A stretch of DNA of 64,000 nt from Thermoleophilales bacterium (GTDB lineage: Bacteria > Actinomycetota > Thermoleophilia > Solirubrobacterales > 70-9), in assembly GCA_020636895.1 (NCBI GenBank), contig JACJWZ010000001.1, forward strand, positions 682,001 to 746,000, given 5' to 3'. Below, in pieces: positions 7,657-15,977 of the stretch. The notes under the pieces were generated by a model. The model did no database searches. It saw only the letters and a program-made list of their open reading frames with translations, and had not been told where the DNA came from. Position numbers and translations under genes: made by a program. Positions within the stretch are counted from its first letter, which is position 1; each line of letters starts with the position of its first letter.

Positions 7657-8936
7657 GCGGCGCCCCGGCCCGTCCCGCAGCGGCGACCGAGCGCGGGCCG
7701 CTGCGCCGCGATCCCGCGACAGGCGTCGTCGGAGGGGTGATCGCGGGCCTCGCCAAGCGCTTCGCCGTCGATCCGCTGCCCCTGCGGATCGTCCTCATCG
7801 CCCTCGTCGTCTTCAGCGGCGGCGCCATCCTGATCGCCTACGCGCTTGCCTGGGCCCTGATCCCCGACCCGGACGGCTCGAGCGGGATCTCGCTGCCCCG
7901 CCTCGCGCGCGGCGGTGGCAGGCGCTGGCAGCTCGGCGCAGGGGTCGCCCTGCTGGTGCTCGCCGCGTTGCTCGTCTTCCGCGAGCTCGGGATCTGGTGG
8001 AGCGACGGCCTCGTCTGGCCGCTCGTCCTGCTCGCCGGGGGCCTCTCCCTGCTCTGGACCCCGTCGCGGAGGGCGGATGCGGTCCCCGATGAGCCTCCGC
8101 TCGCGTCGCTACGCGCGCCCGACCCGACCGCCGAGCGTGACGCCGAGGAGCGCCGCCGTGGTTCCTCGCTCGCGTCCCTCTACCGGGGAGGGTTCGGCAT
8201 CGCGCTCGTGCTCGGAGCCGCCCTTCTCGTCCTCTCCGCCAACGATGCGCTCGGAGCGGCCCGCGACGTCACCTTCACCGCGGTCGTCTCGATCATCGCC
8301 CTCGGCCTGATCCTGCTGCCGTTCATCTGGCGGCTCGGCCGCAACCTCGCCGATGAGCGCGCGGCGCGGATTCGCTCACAGGAGCGCGCCGAGGTCGCCG
8401 CTCACCTGCACGACTCCGTGCTGCAAACCCTGGCGTTGGTGCAGAGCCGGGCCGACGATCCCCGCGAGGTCTCGGCGCTCGCGCGACGCCAGGAGCGTGA
8501 GCTGCGCGCGTGGCTGGCGGGCGAGCAGGGGGCGGACGCCGCGGCCCGCAGCTTCGCCGCCGCGATCCGATCCGCCGCGGAGGAGGTGGAGGACTCCCAG
8601 CGGGTCCGGATCGACGTCGTCGCGGTCGGCGATTGCGACCTCGATCCCGCCACGGATGCGGTCGTGGCTGCCGCGCGCGAGGCGATGACGAACGCCGCCA
8701 AGTTCGCGGCGGACGGGCCGATCACCCTCTACGCGGAGGCGGGTGACGGACGGGTCGAGGCGTTCGTGCGCGATCGAGGCCCGGGCTTCGACCCGGGTGC
8801 GGTCCCGGCCGACCGGCGCGGGGTCAGCGAGTCGATCGTCGGCCGGATGCACCGGCATGGGGGAGACGCGAGCATCGTCTCGCTCCCGGGTGGCGGCACC
8901 GAGGTGGCGCTGACGCTCAAGCGGGAGGGGTCCTGA
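7653..8936 (+). CDS. Sensor histidine kinase with N-terminal PspC domain
   Basis: A 427-residue membrane kinase. Residues about 12-75 form a second PspC domain (RRDPATGVVGGVIAGLAKRF, then LPLRIVLIALVVF). Further helices lie at about 90-135 and 180-230, with a 40-residue loop between them. The dimerisation and phospho-acceptor region has RAEVAAHLHDSVLQTLALV with the phospho-histidine at H253 (HisKA_3/NarL type). The ATPase part has AAREAMTNAAKFA (N box) and VRDRGPGFDP (G1). GTG 7653 is chosen because it gives a GTGA overlap with the upstream stop. It pairs with the LuxR-type regulator that follows. Sharing a PspC domain with the first gene of the operon suggests the two sense the same envelope cue or contact each other. 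Confidence 0.92.
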   Translation: MSGAPARPAAATERGPLRRDPATGVVGGVIAGLAKRFAVDPLPLRIVLIALVVFSGGAILIAYALAWALIPDPDGSSGISLPRLARGGGRRWQLGAGVALLVLAALLVFRELGIWWSDGLVWPLVLLAGGLSLLWTPSRRADAVPDEPPLASLRAPDPTAERDAEERRRGSSLASLYRGGFGIALVLGAALLVLSANDALGAARDVTFTAVVSIIALGLILLPFIWRLGRNLADERAARIRSQERAEVAAHLHDSVLQTLALVQSRADDPREVSALARRQERELRAWLAGEQGADAAARSFAAAIRSAAEEVEDSQRVRIDVVAVGDCDLDPATDAVVAAAREAMTNAAKFAADGPITLYAEAGDGRVEAFVRDRGPGFDPGAVPADRRGVSESIVGRMHRHGGDASIVSLPGGGTEVALTLKREGS

Positions 8937-8966
8937 GGTGAGGCAAGCTGTGTGGGAGATCCCGGG

Positions 8967-9614
8967 ATGAGCCAGCGAGCGAGCATCGTGATCGTCGACG
9001 ACCACGCCCTGTTCCGCAGCGGCGTGCGCGCCGAGGTCGAGGGCGATCTCGACGTGCTCGCTGACGTGGGCTCGGTCGAGGAGGCGGTGCGGGTGATCCT
9101 CGCCGAGCGCCCCGACGTCGTCCTGCTCGACGTGCACATGCCCGGCGGCGGCGGCATCGAGGTGATGCGGCGGGTCGCCGAGTCCAACCCGGCGCAGCGT
9201 TTCCTCGCGCTCTCGGTCTCCGACGCCGCCGAGGACGTCATCGCCGTCGTCCGCGCCGGCGCCCGCGGTTACGTGACCAAGTCGATCTCGGGGGAGGAGC
9301 TCGCCGATGCCGTGCGGCGTGTCCGCGACGGCGATGCCGTCTTCTCACCCCGCCTCGCAGGCTTCGTGCTCGACGCCTTCGCGGGCTCGGTGCCGGAGGC
9401 TGAGGTCGATCCGGAGCTCGACCAGCTGACGATGCGCGAGCGCGAGGTGCTGCGCCTGATCGCCCGCGGCTACATGTACAAGGAGATCGCGTTGCAGCTC
9501 GGGATCTCGGCGCGCACCGTCGAGGCTCACGTGAGCGCGGTTCTGCGCAAGCTGCAGCTCTCCAACCGCCACGAGCTCAGCCGCTGGGCGGTCGAGCGGC
9601 GCCTGGTCGACTAG
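8967..9614 (+). CDS. NarL/LuxR-family response regulator
   Basis: Partner of the upstream kinase. The receiver domain (about 1-120) has IVIVDDHALFRSG, the phospho-acceptor D55 in VVLLDVHMPGG and the conserved Lys in GYVTKSISGEEL. The LuxR helix-turn-helix lies at about 147-205 (LTMREREVLRLIARG, SARTVEAHVSAVLRKL). The 215-residue length is normal. ATG 8967 is preferred over GTG 8952 because GGGAGA sits eight bases ahead. Targets are not visible, but the operon itself is a likely one, as in LiaR and VraR systems. Confidence 0.93.
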   Translation: MSQRASIVIVDDHALFRSGVRAEVEGDLDVLADVGSVEEAVRVILAERPDVVLLDVHMPGGGGIEVMRRVAESNPAQRFLALSVSDAAEDVIAVVRAGARGYVTKSISGEELADAVRRVRDGDAVFSPRLAGFVLDAFAGSVPEAEVDPELDQLTMREREVLRLIARGYMYKEIALQLGISARTVEAHVSAVLRKLQLSNRHELSRWAVERRLVD

Positions 9615-9688
9615 CCGCGCCTGGTCCGGCGCTCCCCCGACCGCCGGCATTGTCGGGCGCACGGTCGGCCGCGTAGGCATCGGCATCG

Positions 9689-9733
9689 CGCGTGGCGCCT
9701 TTTCCACTCATACCGTGGAAAAGGCGCCACGCG
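9689..9733. repeat. Dispersed inverted repeat, family 1, perfect copy
   Basis: Arms CGCGTGGCGCCTTTTCCAC (9689-9707) and its exact reverse complement (9715-9733) are separated by seven bases. It lies between two convergent genes, so it may end transcription in both directions. The right arm recurs exactly at 21599-21616, so it is a repeated element and not only a local terminator. Confidence 0.8.
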
Positions 9734-9781
9734 TCCGTTGTTGCCGGCGTCGCACCGCGATCCCGCGATCACTGACGACGA

Positions 9782-9810
9782 AGGGCGCCCGGAGCAGGTC
9801 CGGGCGCCCT
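9782..9810. terminator. GC-rich hairpin downstream of the Asp-rich secreted gene
   Basis: AGGGCGCCCGGA (9782-9793) pairs perfectly with TCCGGGCGCCCT (9799-9810) around a five-base loop. It is 28 bases beyond the stop of the minus-strand gene at 9839. There is no T-tract, as is common for terminators in high-GC actinobacteria. Confidence 0.6.
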
Positions 9811-9838
9811 CTCGCGCTTCCTCCGGGTGGGACCGGAG

Positions 9839-10441
9839 CTAGTCGGCGAGCTCGATCTCGTCGAAGACGGCGCTGCCGTTCTTCAGGTGGAGCTCCGCCT
9901 CGCGGACGACGACGTCGACCGCGAGGTCCTCGACGGTGCATTCGTCCTCGCCGGGGTGGCCGGAGCCGGGGTGTCCGCCCCCTTCCTCGCCTCCCTCGGT
10001 TCCGCCGGGGCCGGGGCTGCGCTCGGCACCCTCGCTCTCCTCGGAGCTGCCGTCCTGGCCGCACTCGTGGCCGCACTTCACCTCGGTCGAGTCGTCGACG
10101 GTGCCGGTCACGGAGCCGCCGCCGTAGAGGTCGATCGTCAGCGTCTCGCCGTCGAAGGCCGAGATCACGCCGGCGTTCTCGTCGCCGTCCTCACTGCCGT
10201 CGCCGTCGGTGTCGTCCTTGCGCGGGTTGGTCCCCGCCGCGTACTCGCCGCGGTTGTTGAGCCCGTCCTTGTCCTGGTCGCGCTTGCCCTGCTTGACCTT
10301 GAGCGAGAGGTCGTAGCGCTTCTCCCAGCGGTCGGGCAGGTTGTCGTGGTTGCGGTCCTTGGCCGAGGCCGGTGCCGCGATCGCGAACGCTGCGACCAGC
10401 ATCCCGACCGCAACCAGCGTTGCTGTCCTCATCCTCCTCAT
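9839..10441 (-). CDS. Secreted protein with thrombospondin type 3-like calcium repeats
   Basis: The 200-residue product has a signal peptide (RTATLVAVGMLVAAFAIAAPASA). Directly after it comes a block (about 29-85) of DxDxDGxxD-type loops: DRNHDNLPDRWE, DQDKDGLNNRGEYAAGTNP, DDTDGDGSEDGDEN. These match the thrombospondin type 3 / bacterial calcium-repeat pattern. A short beta segment (ISAFDGETLTIDL, VTGTVDDSTEVKC) follows, then a Gly/Glu/Pro-rich linker and a final beta segment. Three cysteines (KCGHECGQ and DECTVED) may form a disulphide. GGAGGG lies seven bases before ATG 10441. It lies 88 bases downstream of the anchored sigma factor on the same strand, so it may be part of its regulon or operon. 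The role is unknown. Confidence 0.75.
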   Translation of the reverse strand: MRRMRTATLVAVGMLVAAFAIAAPASAKDRNHDNLPDRWEKRYDLSLKVKQGKRDQDKDGLNNRGEYAAGTNPRKDDTDGDGSEDGDENAGVISAFDGETLTIDLYGGGSVTGTVDDSTEVKCGHECGQDGSSEESEGAERSPGPGGTEGGEEGGGHPGSGHPGEDECTVEDLAVDVVVREAELHLKNGSAVFDEIELAD

Positions 10442-10529
10442 GTGGGTCCCTCCTGTTCGGGCGGGGCATCGCCGCCGCCGTTTCTGGTTCAGAGGTGGAA
10501 CCCGGGCCGCGCCCGAGGATCACGCGCGA

Positions 10530-11885
10530 TCAGCCGGAATCGCCCGAGCGCGGGAGCCCCTCGCCGGAGCCGGATGCCCCCGTGCCCGCGTGGTCGCCTG
10601 AAGGACCCGAACCCTCACTCGCCGGGATGGTCGATGTGCCCGCCGAGCCAAGGGGCGGACGACCGTCGCCGGAGGATCCGGTGAAACCGCTCCCGCCGGG
10701 CCCTGGATGTCCACCCACGCTCTCGCCGGCGCCGGGGTCGCCGCTGCCCGAGCCGCCGCCGCCGGGCGTGCCGCTCGAGCCGCCACCGGGACCGCCGGCG
10801 CTCGGCGCTTGATCTCCGGTGGCGCCACCGCCTGGGCCACTGCTTGGAGCGTCGTTCTGCGGCGGGTGGTCGCCATCCGACCCGCCGGACCCGGAAGCGT
10901 CCTCCGACCCGCCCGACCCGCCCGACCCGGACTCCGATCCGCCGTCGTCTGCTCGGCCGGGGCCGAAGTCCGACGCCGGCTCGACGTCGTAGCCGTTGTA
11001 ATCGCCCGCCGTCGCCGCGCCCTCGCCGCTGGCGCTGCCGTCAACCAGGGCGCCGCTCGGGCCAGTCGCCGCTGCGTCGGCCGCAGAGGTCCCGCCCCCG
11101 ACCGCCCGCACGTCGGCGGCGATGTCGCTGCCCGGCTGCCGTTGGTCGCTTCGGGAGCCGTGGTCGACCGCGATCCCGGTCCCCAGGGCGACGATCGCCG
11201 CCGCGATCACGGTGCCGCCCTTGGCACCCGCGCCTCCGAGCACCGCCGCGCTCACGCCACCGCCCGCCGCGGCGCCGCCCGCAACCGTCGGCCCCTCGGT
11301 GAGGAGCAGCCGGAGCACCGGCAGGGGCACCACCGCCCCGAGCGCATCGCGCAGGCTGGTGCGCGCCCTGAAGATCAGACCTCGCACCGCGGTCGCAGAG
11401 GTGCCGAGCTGGGCGGCGATCTCGCCGTGACCCTCGCCCTCGAGCTCGCGTTTGACAAGGGCGTCGCGCTGCGCGGCCGGCAGCGCGATGATGGCTTCGA
11501 CGAGCCGGTCGAGGTCCTCGCGCTGCTCGGCGAGCTCGCTCGGGCCCGGCACCGTTGAAGTCGCCGCGACCAGCTCCTCAGCCCGTGGCTCGGCGCGGAT
11601 GGTGTTCAGCGCGCCGTTGCGGACGATCGTGAAGAGCCACGGCTTCAGCGCCACCTCGCGGGAGTCGGCCAGAAGTGCCCGGTGCGCTTTCTCGAGCGAC
11701 GCTTGGACGACGTCCTCGGCGCGGGTGTGGGAGACGATCGCGGTCGCGAAGGCGACCAGCGGTGACCGGTAGCGGCGCACGATCTCCTCGAACGCGGGCT
11801 CATGGCCCTCGCGCAGCAGCCGAACCAGCCGCTCGTCGGATTGCGCGGCCAGCGCGCGGCGGGCGATCGGTCTCAGCGGGCTCAA
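10530..11885 (-). CDS. ECF RNA polymerase sigma factor fused to a membrane helix and disordered exported tail
   Basis: Residues about 12-85 are sigma region 2 (SDERLVRLLREGHEPAFEEIVRRY, RAEDVVQASLEKAHRAL, KPWLFTIVRNGALNTIR). Region 4 lies at about 125-185 (IIALPAAQRDALVKRELEG, EIAAQLGTSATAVRGLIFRAR). After about residue 190 the protein leaves the sigma fold: a Gly/Ala stretch, one hydrophobic helix (GGTVIAAAIVALGTGIAV), then about 230 residues of Gly/Ser/Pro/Asp-rich disordered sequence. This predicts a sigma factor tethered to the membrane with an outside tail acting in cis like an anti-sigma sensor. TTG 11885 is used because AGGGAG lies seven bases ahead; the frame stays open to ATG 11969. 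No separate anti-sigma gene is adjacent. Confidence 0.85.
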   Translation of the reverse strand: MSPLRPIARRALAAQSDERLVRLLREGHEPAFEEIVRRYRSPLVAFATAIVSHTRAEDVVQASLEKAHRALLADSREVALKPWLFTIVRNGALNTIRAEPRAEELVAATSTVPGPSELAEQREDLDRLVEAIIALPAAQRDALVKRELEGEGHGEIAAQLGTSATAVRGLIFRARTSLRDALGAVVPLPVLRLLLTEGPTVAGGAAAGGGVSAAVLGGAGAKGGTVIAAAIVALGTGIAVDHGSRSDQRQPGSDIAADVRAVGGGTSAADAAATGPSGALVDGSASGEGAATAGDYNGYDVEPASDFGPGRADDGGSESGSGGSGGSEDASGSGGSDGDHPPQNDAPSSGPGGGATGDQAPSAGGPGGGSSGTPGGGGSGSGDPGAGESVGGHPGPGGSGFTGSSGDGRPPLGSAGTSTIPASEGSGPSGDHAGTGASGSGEGLPRSGDSG

Positions 11886-12030
11886 GCTCGTGCTCCCTCG
11901 GCTCTCGATGGTACGGCGGGAACCTTGGAGGTCCCTGAGTGATGAACACACGGCGGTCACGAAGATCACGGACGGCGTGATCGCACCGCGAGGATTTCAC
12001 GGGCGGTGAGCCGCTGCGCGCCGACCCACC

Positions 12031-12036
12031 TACGAT
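12031..12036 (+). promoter_or_regulatory. -10 hexamer of the YdcZ-type gene (leaderless)
   Basis: TACGAT ends eight bases before ATG 12045, supporting that start over GTG 12006. Confidence 0.5.
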
Positions 12037-12044
12037 CCCGAGCC

Positions 12045-12482
12045 ATGGACCGAAGCGTCGCGATCGCGATCACGGCCGCCGCCGGAGGGCTCATCGCGCT
12101 GCAGGCGCCGATCAACGCCGGGCTCGGCAAGTCCACCGGGAGCCTCGTTGCGGCGCTGGTCTCCTTCGGGGTCGGGACCATGGCGCTGGCGCTGATCGTC
12201 GTCATCGCGAGAGAGGGCGGCGGCGTCGCGAGCATCCCCGACGTCAGCCCCATCTACCTGGTCGGCGGCCTTCTCGGCGCCGTCTACGTCACCTGCGCCC
12301 TGATCGCGGTCCCAGTGGTCGGCGCCGGTGGAGTCGCCGCCGGCACGATCACCGGACAGCTCGTCGCCTCACTCGTGATCGATCGGCTCGGGGCGTTCGG
12401 GCTTGAGCAGACGCCGATCACCTTCGGCCGCGTCGCCGGAGTCGCGCTGCTGATGTTGGGAACGCTGCTCGTCGTCCGCTGA
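12045..12482 (+). CDS. YdcZ/DUF606-family DMT transporter
   Basis: A 145-residue, nearly wholly hydrophobic protein with about five helices. The opening AIAITAAAGGLIALQAPINAGLGK is typical of the YdcZ (DUF606) half-size group of the drug/metabolite transporter superfamily, whose members pair to form a transporter. The substrate is unknown. It lies alone between divergent neighbours. ATG 12045 is chosen because of the -10 hexamer at 12031. A family 2 inverted repeat follows 15 bases after the stop and may serve as terminator. Confidence 0.85.
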   Translation: MDRSVAIAITAAAGGLIALQAPINAGLGKSTGSLVAALVSFGVGTMALALIVVIAREGGGVASIPDVSPIYLVGGLLGAVYVTCALIAVPVVGAGGVAAGTITGQLVASLVIDRLGAFGLEQTPITFGRVAGVALLMLGTLLVVR

Positions 12483-12497
12483 GTTCGCCCGCTTCGG

Positions 12498-12550
12498 CGG
12501 ACCTGTCACCGAGAAACAGGAAGGAAGTCCGCTTACGGGTGACAGGTCCG
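12498..12550. repeat. Dispersed inverted repeat, family 2, copy A
   Basis: CGGACCTGTCACC (12498-12510) and GGTGACAGGTCCG (12538-12550) are perfect inverse copies around a 27-base interior. The same right arm, GGTGACAGGTCCG, is found at 39161-39173. It lies between convergent genes, so it may terminate both. Confidence 0.7.
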
Positions 12551-12595
12551 GCACCGGCATTCCGCCTTCACCGGCTGGGCGGCCACCCTTCGTGG

Positions 12596-13762
12596 TCAGG
12601 CCGCGACCGGCTCGCGACGCGCCTCGGTCTCGCCTTCGCCCTCGCCGGCGAACTCCGGCGGCGCGATCGCGAGGTAGTGATCGAACGACCACTCCGTGAA
12701 GGACTCGACGGCCACGCCGCGGAGGATCGGCGCCAGCACCCGCGGCGGGATCTTCGGCAGCAGCTTCTGCACCCGCAGCATCCACTCGTACTTCCAGCGG
12801 TGCTCGGCGTTGAAGTCCGAGTAGCGCTGTAGCGCCGCGGCCCGGTCCCGGCGGCCGTCCACCACGGCCCGGAGCTCACGCCCGCAGGCAATCCCGAAGT
12901 AGAAGGCGGGGCGGATGCCCTCGGCGGTGAGCGGGATGCAGTGGCCGGCCGAGTCACCGCAGAAGAAGACGTTGCGGGCAGTGCCCTCGCGCAGCCGGTG
13001 CGGGATCCAGTTCCCCTGGTAGCCCTCCGGGGGCTTGCCGAGGTCCTCGGTGAGCTTCACCGTCGGGTCTTTGACGTGGAACCGCGGATCGAAGCTGCCG
13101 ACACCGATGCGCAGCTCGTCGCGCGCCGGGAAGTTCCAGCCGTAGCCGGCCGGCACGATGTCGCGGTCGATCCAGATCTCGAGGTCGTCGTCGGTGCCGG
13201 CGGGATGGACCTCGAGGCCGCGTGAGAGCGGCGCATCGGGGGGCTGGTAGCCGTCGTCGAGCACGCGTCTCCAGCCGAGGCAGTCGACGACCAGCGGCGC
13301 CTCGACGACGCCTCGATCCGTCTCGACTGCGACCGGATCGCCGTCGTCAGCGACGCCTGCCGGTGGGATCGCGCCCACCCGTCCCTCGACCTTGGCCGTC
13401 TCGAAGTCCGCGTCGCACTGCTCCCAGAGCAGGTTGCAGAGCTCCGGGTAGTCGAAGGTGGAGAAGGACCACGGCAGCCGCCAGCGGGTGTCGATGTGCG
13501 GCGAGTGGACGACGAGGTCGGTGAAGGTCTGGCGGATCGAGGGGGAGAGGCCGAGTCGCTCGATCCACTCGGTCGGCGCGGCGCAGGCGGACGTCTGGCG
13601 CTCGCCGATCTCGTAGCGGTCGACGATCAGCACCCGCGCCCCGGAGCCCCGCAGCTCGCGGGCGATCGTCAGGCCGGCGAAGCTGGCGCCGCAGATGACG
13701 ACGTCCCAGGAGCCCTCGAGCGGGGTCCGCTCGTCGCCTCGCTTTGTCCTTCGGACGGGCAT
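12596..13762 (-). CDS. FAD-dependent geranylgeranyl-reductase-family oxidoreductase
   Basis: The 388-residue flavoprotein has an N-terminal FAD-binding motif VVICGASFAGLTIARELRG followed by VLIVDRYEIG, and the second nucleotide motif FFCGDSAGHCIPLTAEGI typical of the geranylgeranyl reductase / PHBH-like superfamily. Members saturate isoprenoid chains or hydroxylate aromatic rings; the exact substrate cannot be read here. The extra Cys residues in QTSACAAPTEW are also common in the family. ATG 13762 is chosen over a longer frame start because a TACGCT hexamer lies nine bases upstream. It is divergent from rpsA and has no operon partner. Confidence 0.82.
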   Translation of the reverse strand: MPVRRTKRGDERTPLEGSWDVVICGASFAGLTIARELRGSGARVLIVDRYEIGERQTSACAAPTEWIERLGLSPSIRQTFTDLVVHSPHIDTRWRLPWSFSTFDYPELCNLLWEQCDADFETAKVEGRVGAIPPAGVADDGDPVAVETDRGVVEAPLVVDCLGWRRVLDDGYQPPDAPLSRGLEVHPAGTDDDLEIWIDRDIVPAGYGWNFPARDELRIGVGSFDPRFHVKDPTVKLTEDLGKPPEGYQGNWIPHRLREGTARNVFFCGDSAGHCIPLTAEGIRPAFYFGIACGRELRAVVDGRRDRAAALQRYSDFNAEHRWKYEWMLRVQKLLPKIPPRVLAPILRGVAVESFTEWSFDHYLAIAPPEFAGEGEGETEARREPVAA

Positions 13763-13771
13763 GCGCCTGAG

Positions 13772-13777
13772 AGCGTA
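13772..13777 (-). promoter_or_regulatory. -10 hexamer of the FAD oxidoreductase gene
   Basis: TACGCT on the minus strand ends nine bases before ATG 13762. It sets the start within the longer open frame. Confidence 0.45.
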
Positions 13778-13849
13778 ATGCGTGCCCGGGCACGGGAACT
13801 TCCGATGTCTGGCAGCGCCCGGGTCACGCCTTTGCAATCATGCGCGGCC

Positions 13850-15379
13850 GTGTCTGCGACCCAGACAGCTGGCGGAACCATGCTCGCACCCGAGGGAGCC
13901 ACTCCTGTGGAGGGCTCCGACGGCCTGCTGCTCGAGCTCGACGGGAAGATCATCCCGAACTACGACGCCACGATCACCCACTTCGACGAGAGCGAGGTCG
14001 TCACCGGCACCGTCGTCCGCATCGACAAGGACGAGGTGCTGCTCGACATCGGCTGGAAGTCCGAGGGCATCATCCCCTCGCACGAGCTCTCGATCCGCCG
14101 CTCGGTCGATCCGGCCGACGAGGTCGCCCTCGGTGAGAGCGTCGACGCGCTCGTTCTCACCAAGGAGGACTCCGAGGGTCGCCTGATCCTCTCCAAGAAG
14201 CGCGCCCGCTTCGAGAAGGCCTGGCGCAAGATCGAGGCCGCCGCCGAGTCCGGCGAGCCGGTCGAGGGCACGGTCATCGAGGTCGTCAAGGGTGGCCTCA
14301 TCCTCGACCTCGGGGTCCGCGGCTTCCTGCCCGCCTCGCTGGTCGACATCCGCCGTGTCCACAACCTCGAGGAGTTCACCGGCCAGCAGATCGAGTGCAA
14401 GGTCATCGAGCTCAACCGCAGCCGCAACAACGTCGTCCTCAGCCGTCGCGCCGTCCTCGAGGACGAGCGCAAGGAGGTCCGCGAGCAGATCCTCGGCCGC
14501 CTGCAGCCGGGTCAGATCGTCGAGGGCAAGGTCTCCAACATCGTCGACTTCGGCGCATTCGTCGACCTCGAGGGCATCGACGGCCTGATCCACATCTCCG
14601 AGATCAGCTGGAGCCACGTCAACCATCCTTCCGAGGTCCTGAAGATCGGCGAGTCGGTCAACGTCAAGGTGCTCGACATCGACCGCGACCGCCAGCGCAT
14701 CTCGCTCGGGCTCAAGCAGACGCAGGAGGACCCGTGGCAGACGGTCCTCAACTCCTACGGCCCCGGCTCCTCGCTCTCCGGCAAGGTCACCAAGGTCGTC
14801 GCCTTCGGCGCGTTCGTGGAGATCGTGCCCGGCGTCGAGGGGCTCGTGCACATCTCCGAGCTCGCCGACCACCACGTCGAGACCCCGAGCGAGGTCGTCC
14901 AGCCCGGCGAGGAGGTCCGCGTCAAGATCCTCGAGATCGACGAGGAGCGCCGCCGCATCTCCCTCTCCATCAAGCGCGTCGGCGAGGGCGGCATGCCGCT
15001 TCGCGACGCCTTCCAGGCCGCTCAGGCCGGTGCCGCCGGCGGCGACGCCGAAGGGACTCCCGAGCTGGGCCTCTCCGAGGAGGTCTTCTCCGACTCCGGT
15101 TCCTCCGGTGGCGGGATCGAGATCACCGACGAGGATCTCGCCGCGGCTCACGCCGCCGTCGAGGCCGAGGCCGCCGCTGCGGCCGCTGCCGCCGAGCCCG
15201 TTGATGCGGCCGCCGCTGAGCCCGAGGCCGCCGCTGAGCCCGAGGCCGCCGCCGAGCCCGAGGCCGCCGCTGAGCCAGAGGCCGCCGCTGAGCCCGAGGA
15301 CGCCGCCGACACCGAGCCGGCCGACCTCGCCGAGGACGCGGCCACCGAAGCTCCCGAGTCCGAGACCGACGAATCCTGA
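13850..15379 (+). CDS. rpsA: 30S ribosomal protein S1
   Basis: Binds mRNA on the small ribosomal subunit. Four S1 (OB-fold) domains are visible, opening with TGTVVRIDKDEVLLDIG, EGTVIEVVKGGLILDLG, EGKVSNIVDFGAFVDLEG and SGKVTKVVAFGAFVEIVPG; the last two carry the canonical GLIHISE / GLVHISE motif. Four domains is the usual actinobacterial form (six in E. coli). The C-terminus is an Ala/Glu/Pro tail built from an 18-bp tandem repeat. GTG 13850 (MSATQTAGGT) gives 509 residues; ATG 13880 is a good alternative. No ribosome site is visible at either, which is usual for rpsA. coaE follows after four bases, a conserved actinobacterial order. Confidence 0.96.
   Translation: MSATQTAGGTMLAPEGATPVEGSDGLLLELDGKIIPNYDATITHFDESEVVTGTVVRIDKDEVLLDIGWKSEGIIPSHELSIRRSVDPADEVALGESVDALVLTKEDSEGRLILSKKRARFEKAWRKIEAAAESGEPVEGTVIEVVKGGLILDLGVRGFLPASLVDIRRVHNLEEFTGQQIECKVIELNRSRNNVVLSRRAVLEDERKEVREQILGRLQPGQIVEGKVSNIVDFGAFVDLEGIDGLIHISEISWSHVNHPSEVLKIGESVNVKVLDIDRDRQRISLGLKQTQEDPWQTVLNSYGPGSSLSGKVTKVVAFGAFVEIVPGVEGLVHISELADHHVETPSEVVQPGEEVRVKILEIDEERRRISLSIKRVGEGGMPLRDAFQAAQAGAAGGDAEGTPELGLSEEVFSDSGSSGGGIEITDEDLAAAHAAVEAEAAAAAAAAEPVDAAAAEPEAAAEPEAAAEPEAAAEPEAAAEPEDAADTEPADLAEDAATEAPESETDES
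15218..15307 (+). repeat. Five 18-bp tandem repeats in the rpsA tail
   Basis: Units of GAGCCCGAGGCCGCCGCT (one to two changes per copy) encode EPEAAA five times. The repeat number is likely to vary between strains. Confidence 0.85.
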
Positions 15380-15383
15380 GTTC

Positions 15384-15977
15384 TTGCCCGATCCTTCGCT
15401 GATCGGGTTGACGGGGGGCATCGCCGCGGGGAAGTCCGAGGCGCTCCGGATCCTCGCCGAGCTCGGAGCCGAGACGATCTCGACCGACGCCGTCGTCCAT
15501 GAGCTGCTCGGCAGCGACGAGGTCCGCGCGCGCCTCGTCGAGCGCTGGGGGGATCGGGTCGCACCCGACGGCGAGGTCGACCGTGGGGCCGTCGGCGAGA
15601 TCGTCTTCGAGTACCCGGACGAGCTCGCCTGGCTCGAATCCGTCCTGCACCCGCTGGTCGGAGAGCGAGTCGTTGGGTGGCGCCGCGGGTTGTCTCAAGA
15701 TGTCGAGGTGGCGGTGGTCGAGGTGCCGCTGCTCTTCGAGGGTTCGATGGCTGAGATGTTCGACGCAACGATCGCGATCAGCGCCGGTGACGGCGAGCGC
15801 CGCCGGCGCGCCGACGCGCGCGGCACCGGCGCCCTCGAGGCGCGCAGCGGGCGCCAGCTGAGCCAGGAGGAGAAGTCCGCCCTCGCGACGCACGCGATCA
15901 CCAACGACGGCACCGTGGAGGAGCTCCAGGCGGAGCTCACCGCCCTCTACCCGATCCTCAGGGAAGCCGGACGATGA
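15384..15977 (+). CDS. coaE: Dephospho-CoA kinase
   Basis: Catalyses the last step of coenzyme A synthesis, ATP-dependent phosphorylation of dephospho-CoA. The P-loop GLTGGIAAGKSEA is at residues 8-20, ISTDAVVHELL carries the conserved Asp and His, and the C-terminal ITNDGTVEEL is the family signature. At 197 residues it has normal single-domain length. It starts at TTG 15384, four bases after the rpsA stop; no better start is in frame without entering rpsA. It overlaps the next gene by ATGA, so rpsA-coaE-transglycosylase form one unit. Confidence 0.94.
   Translation: MPDPSLIGLTGGIAAGKSEALRILAELGAETISTDAVVHELLGSDEVRARLVERWGDRVAPDGEVDRGAVGEIVFEYPDELAWLESVLHPLVGERVVGWRRGLSQDVEVAVVEVPLLFEGSMAEMFDATIAISAGDGERRRRADARGTGALEARSGRQLSQEEKSALATHAITNDGTVEELQAELTALYPILREAGR

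Noticed and set aside
15218..15307. 18-bp tandem repeat as a mobile or regulatory repeat
   Set aside because: It is wholly inside rpsA, in frame, and encodes a simple EPEAAA tail; replication slippage in coding DNA explains it.
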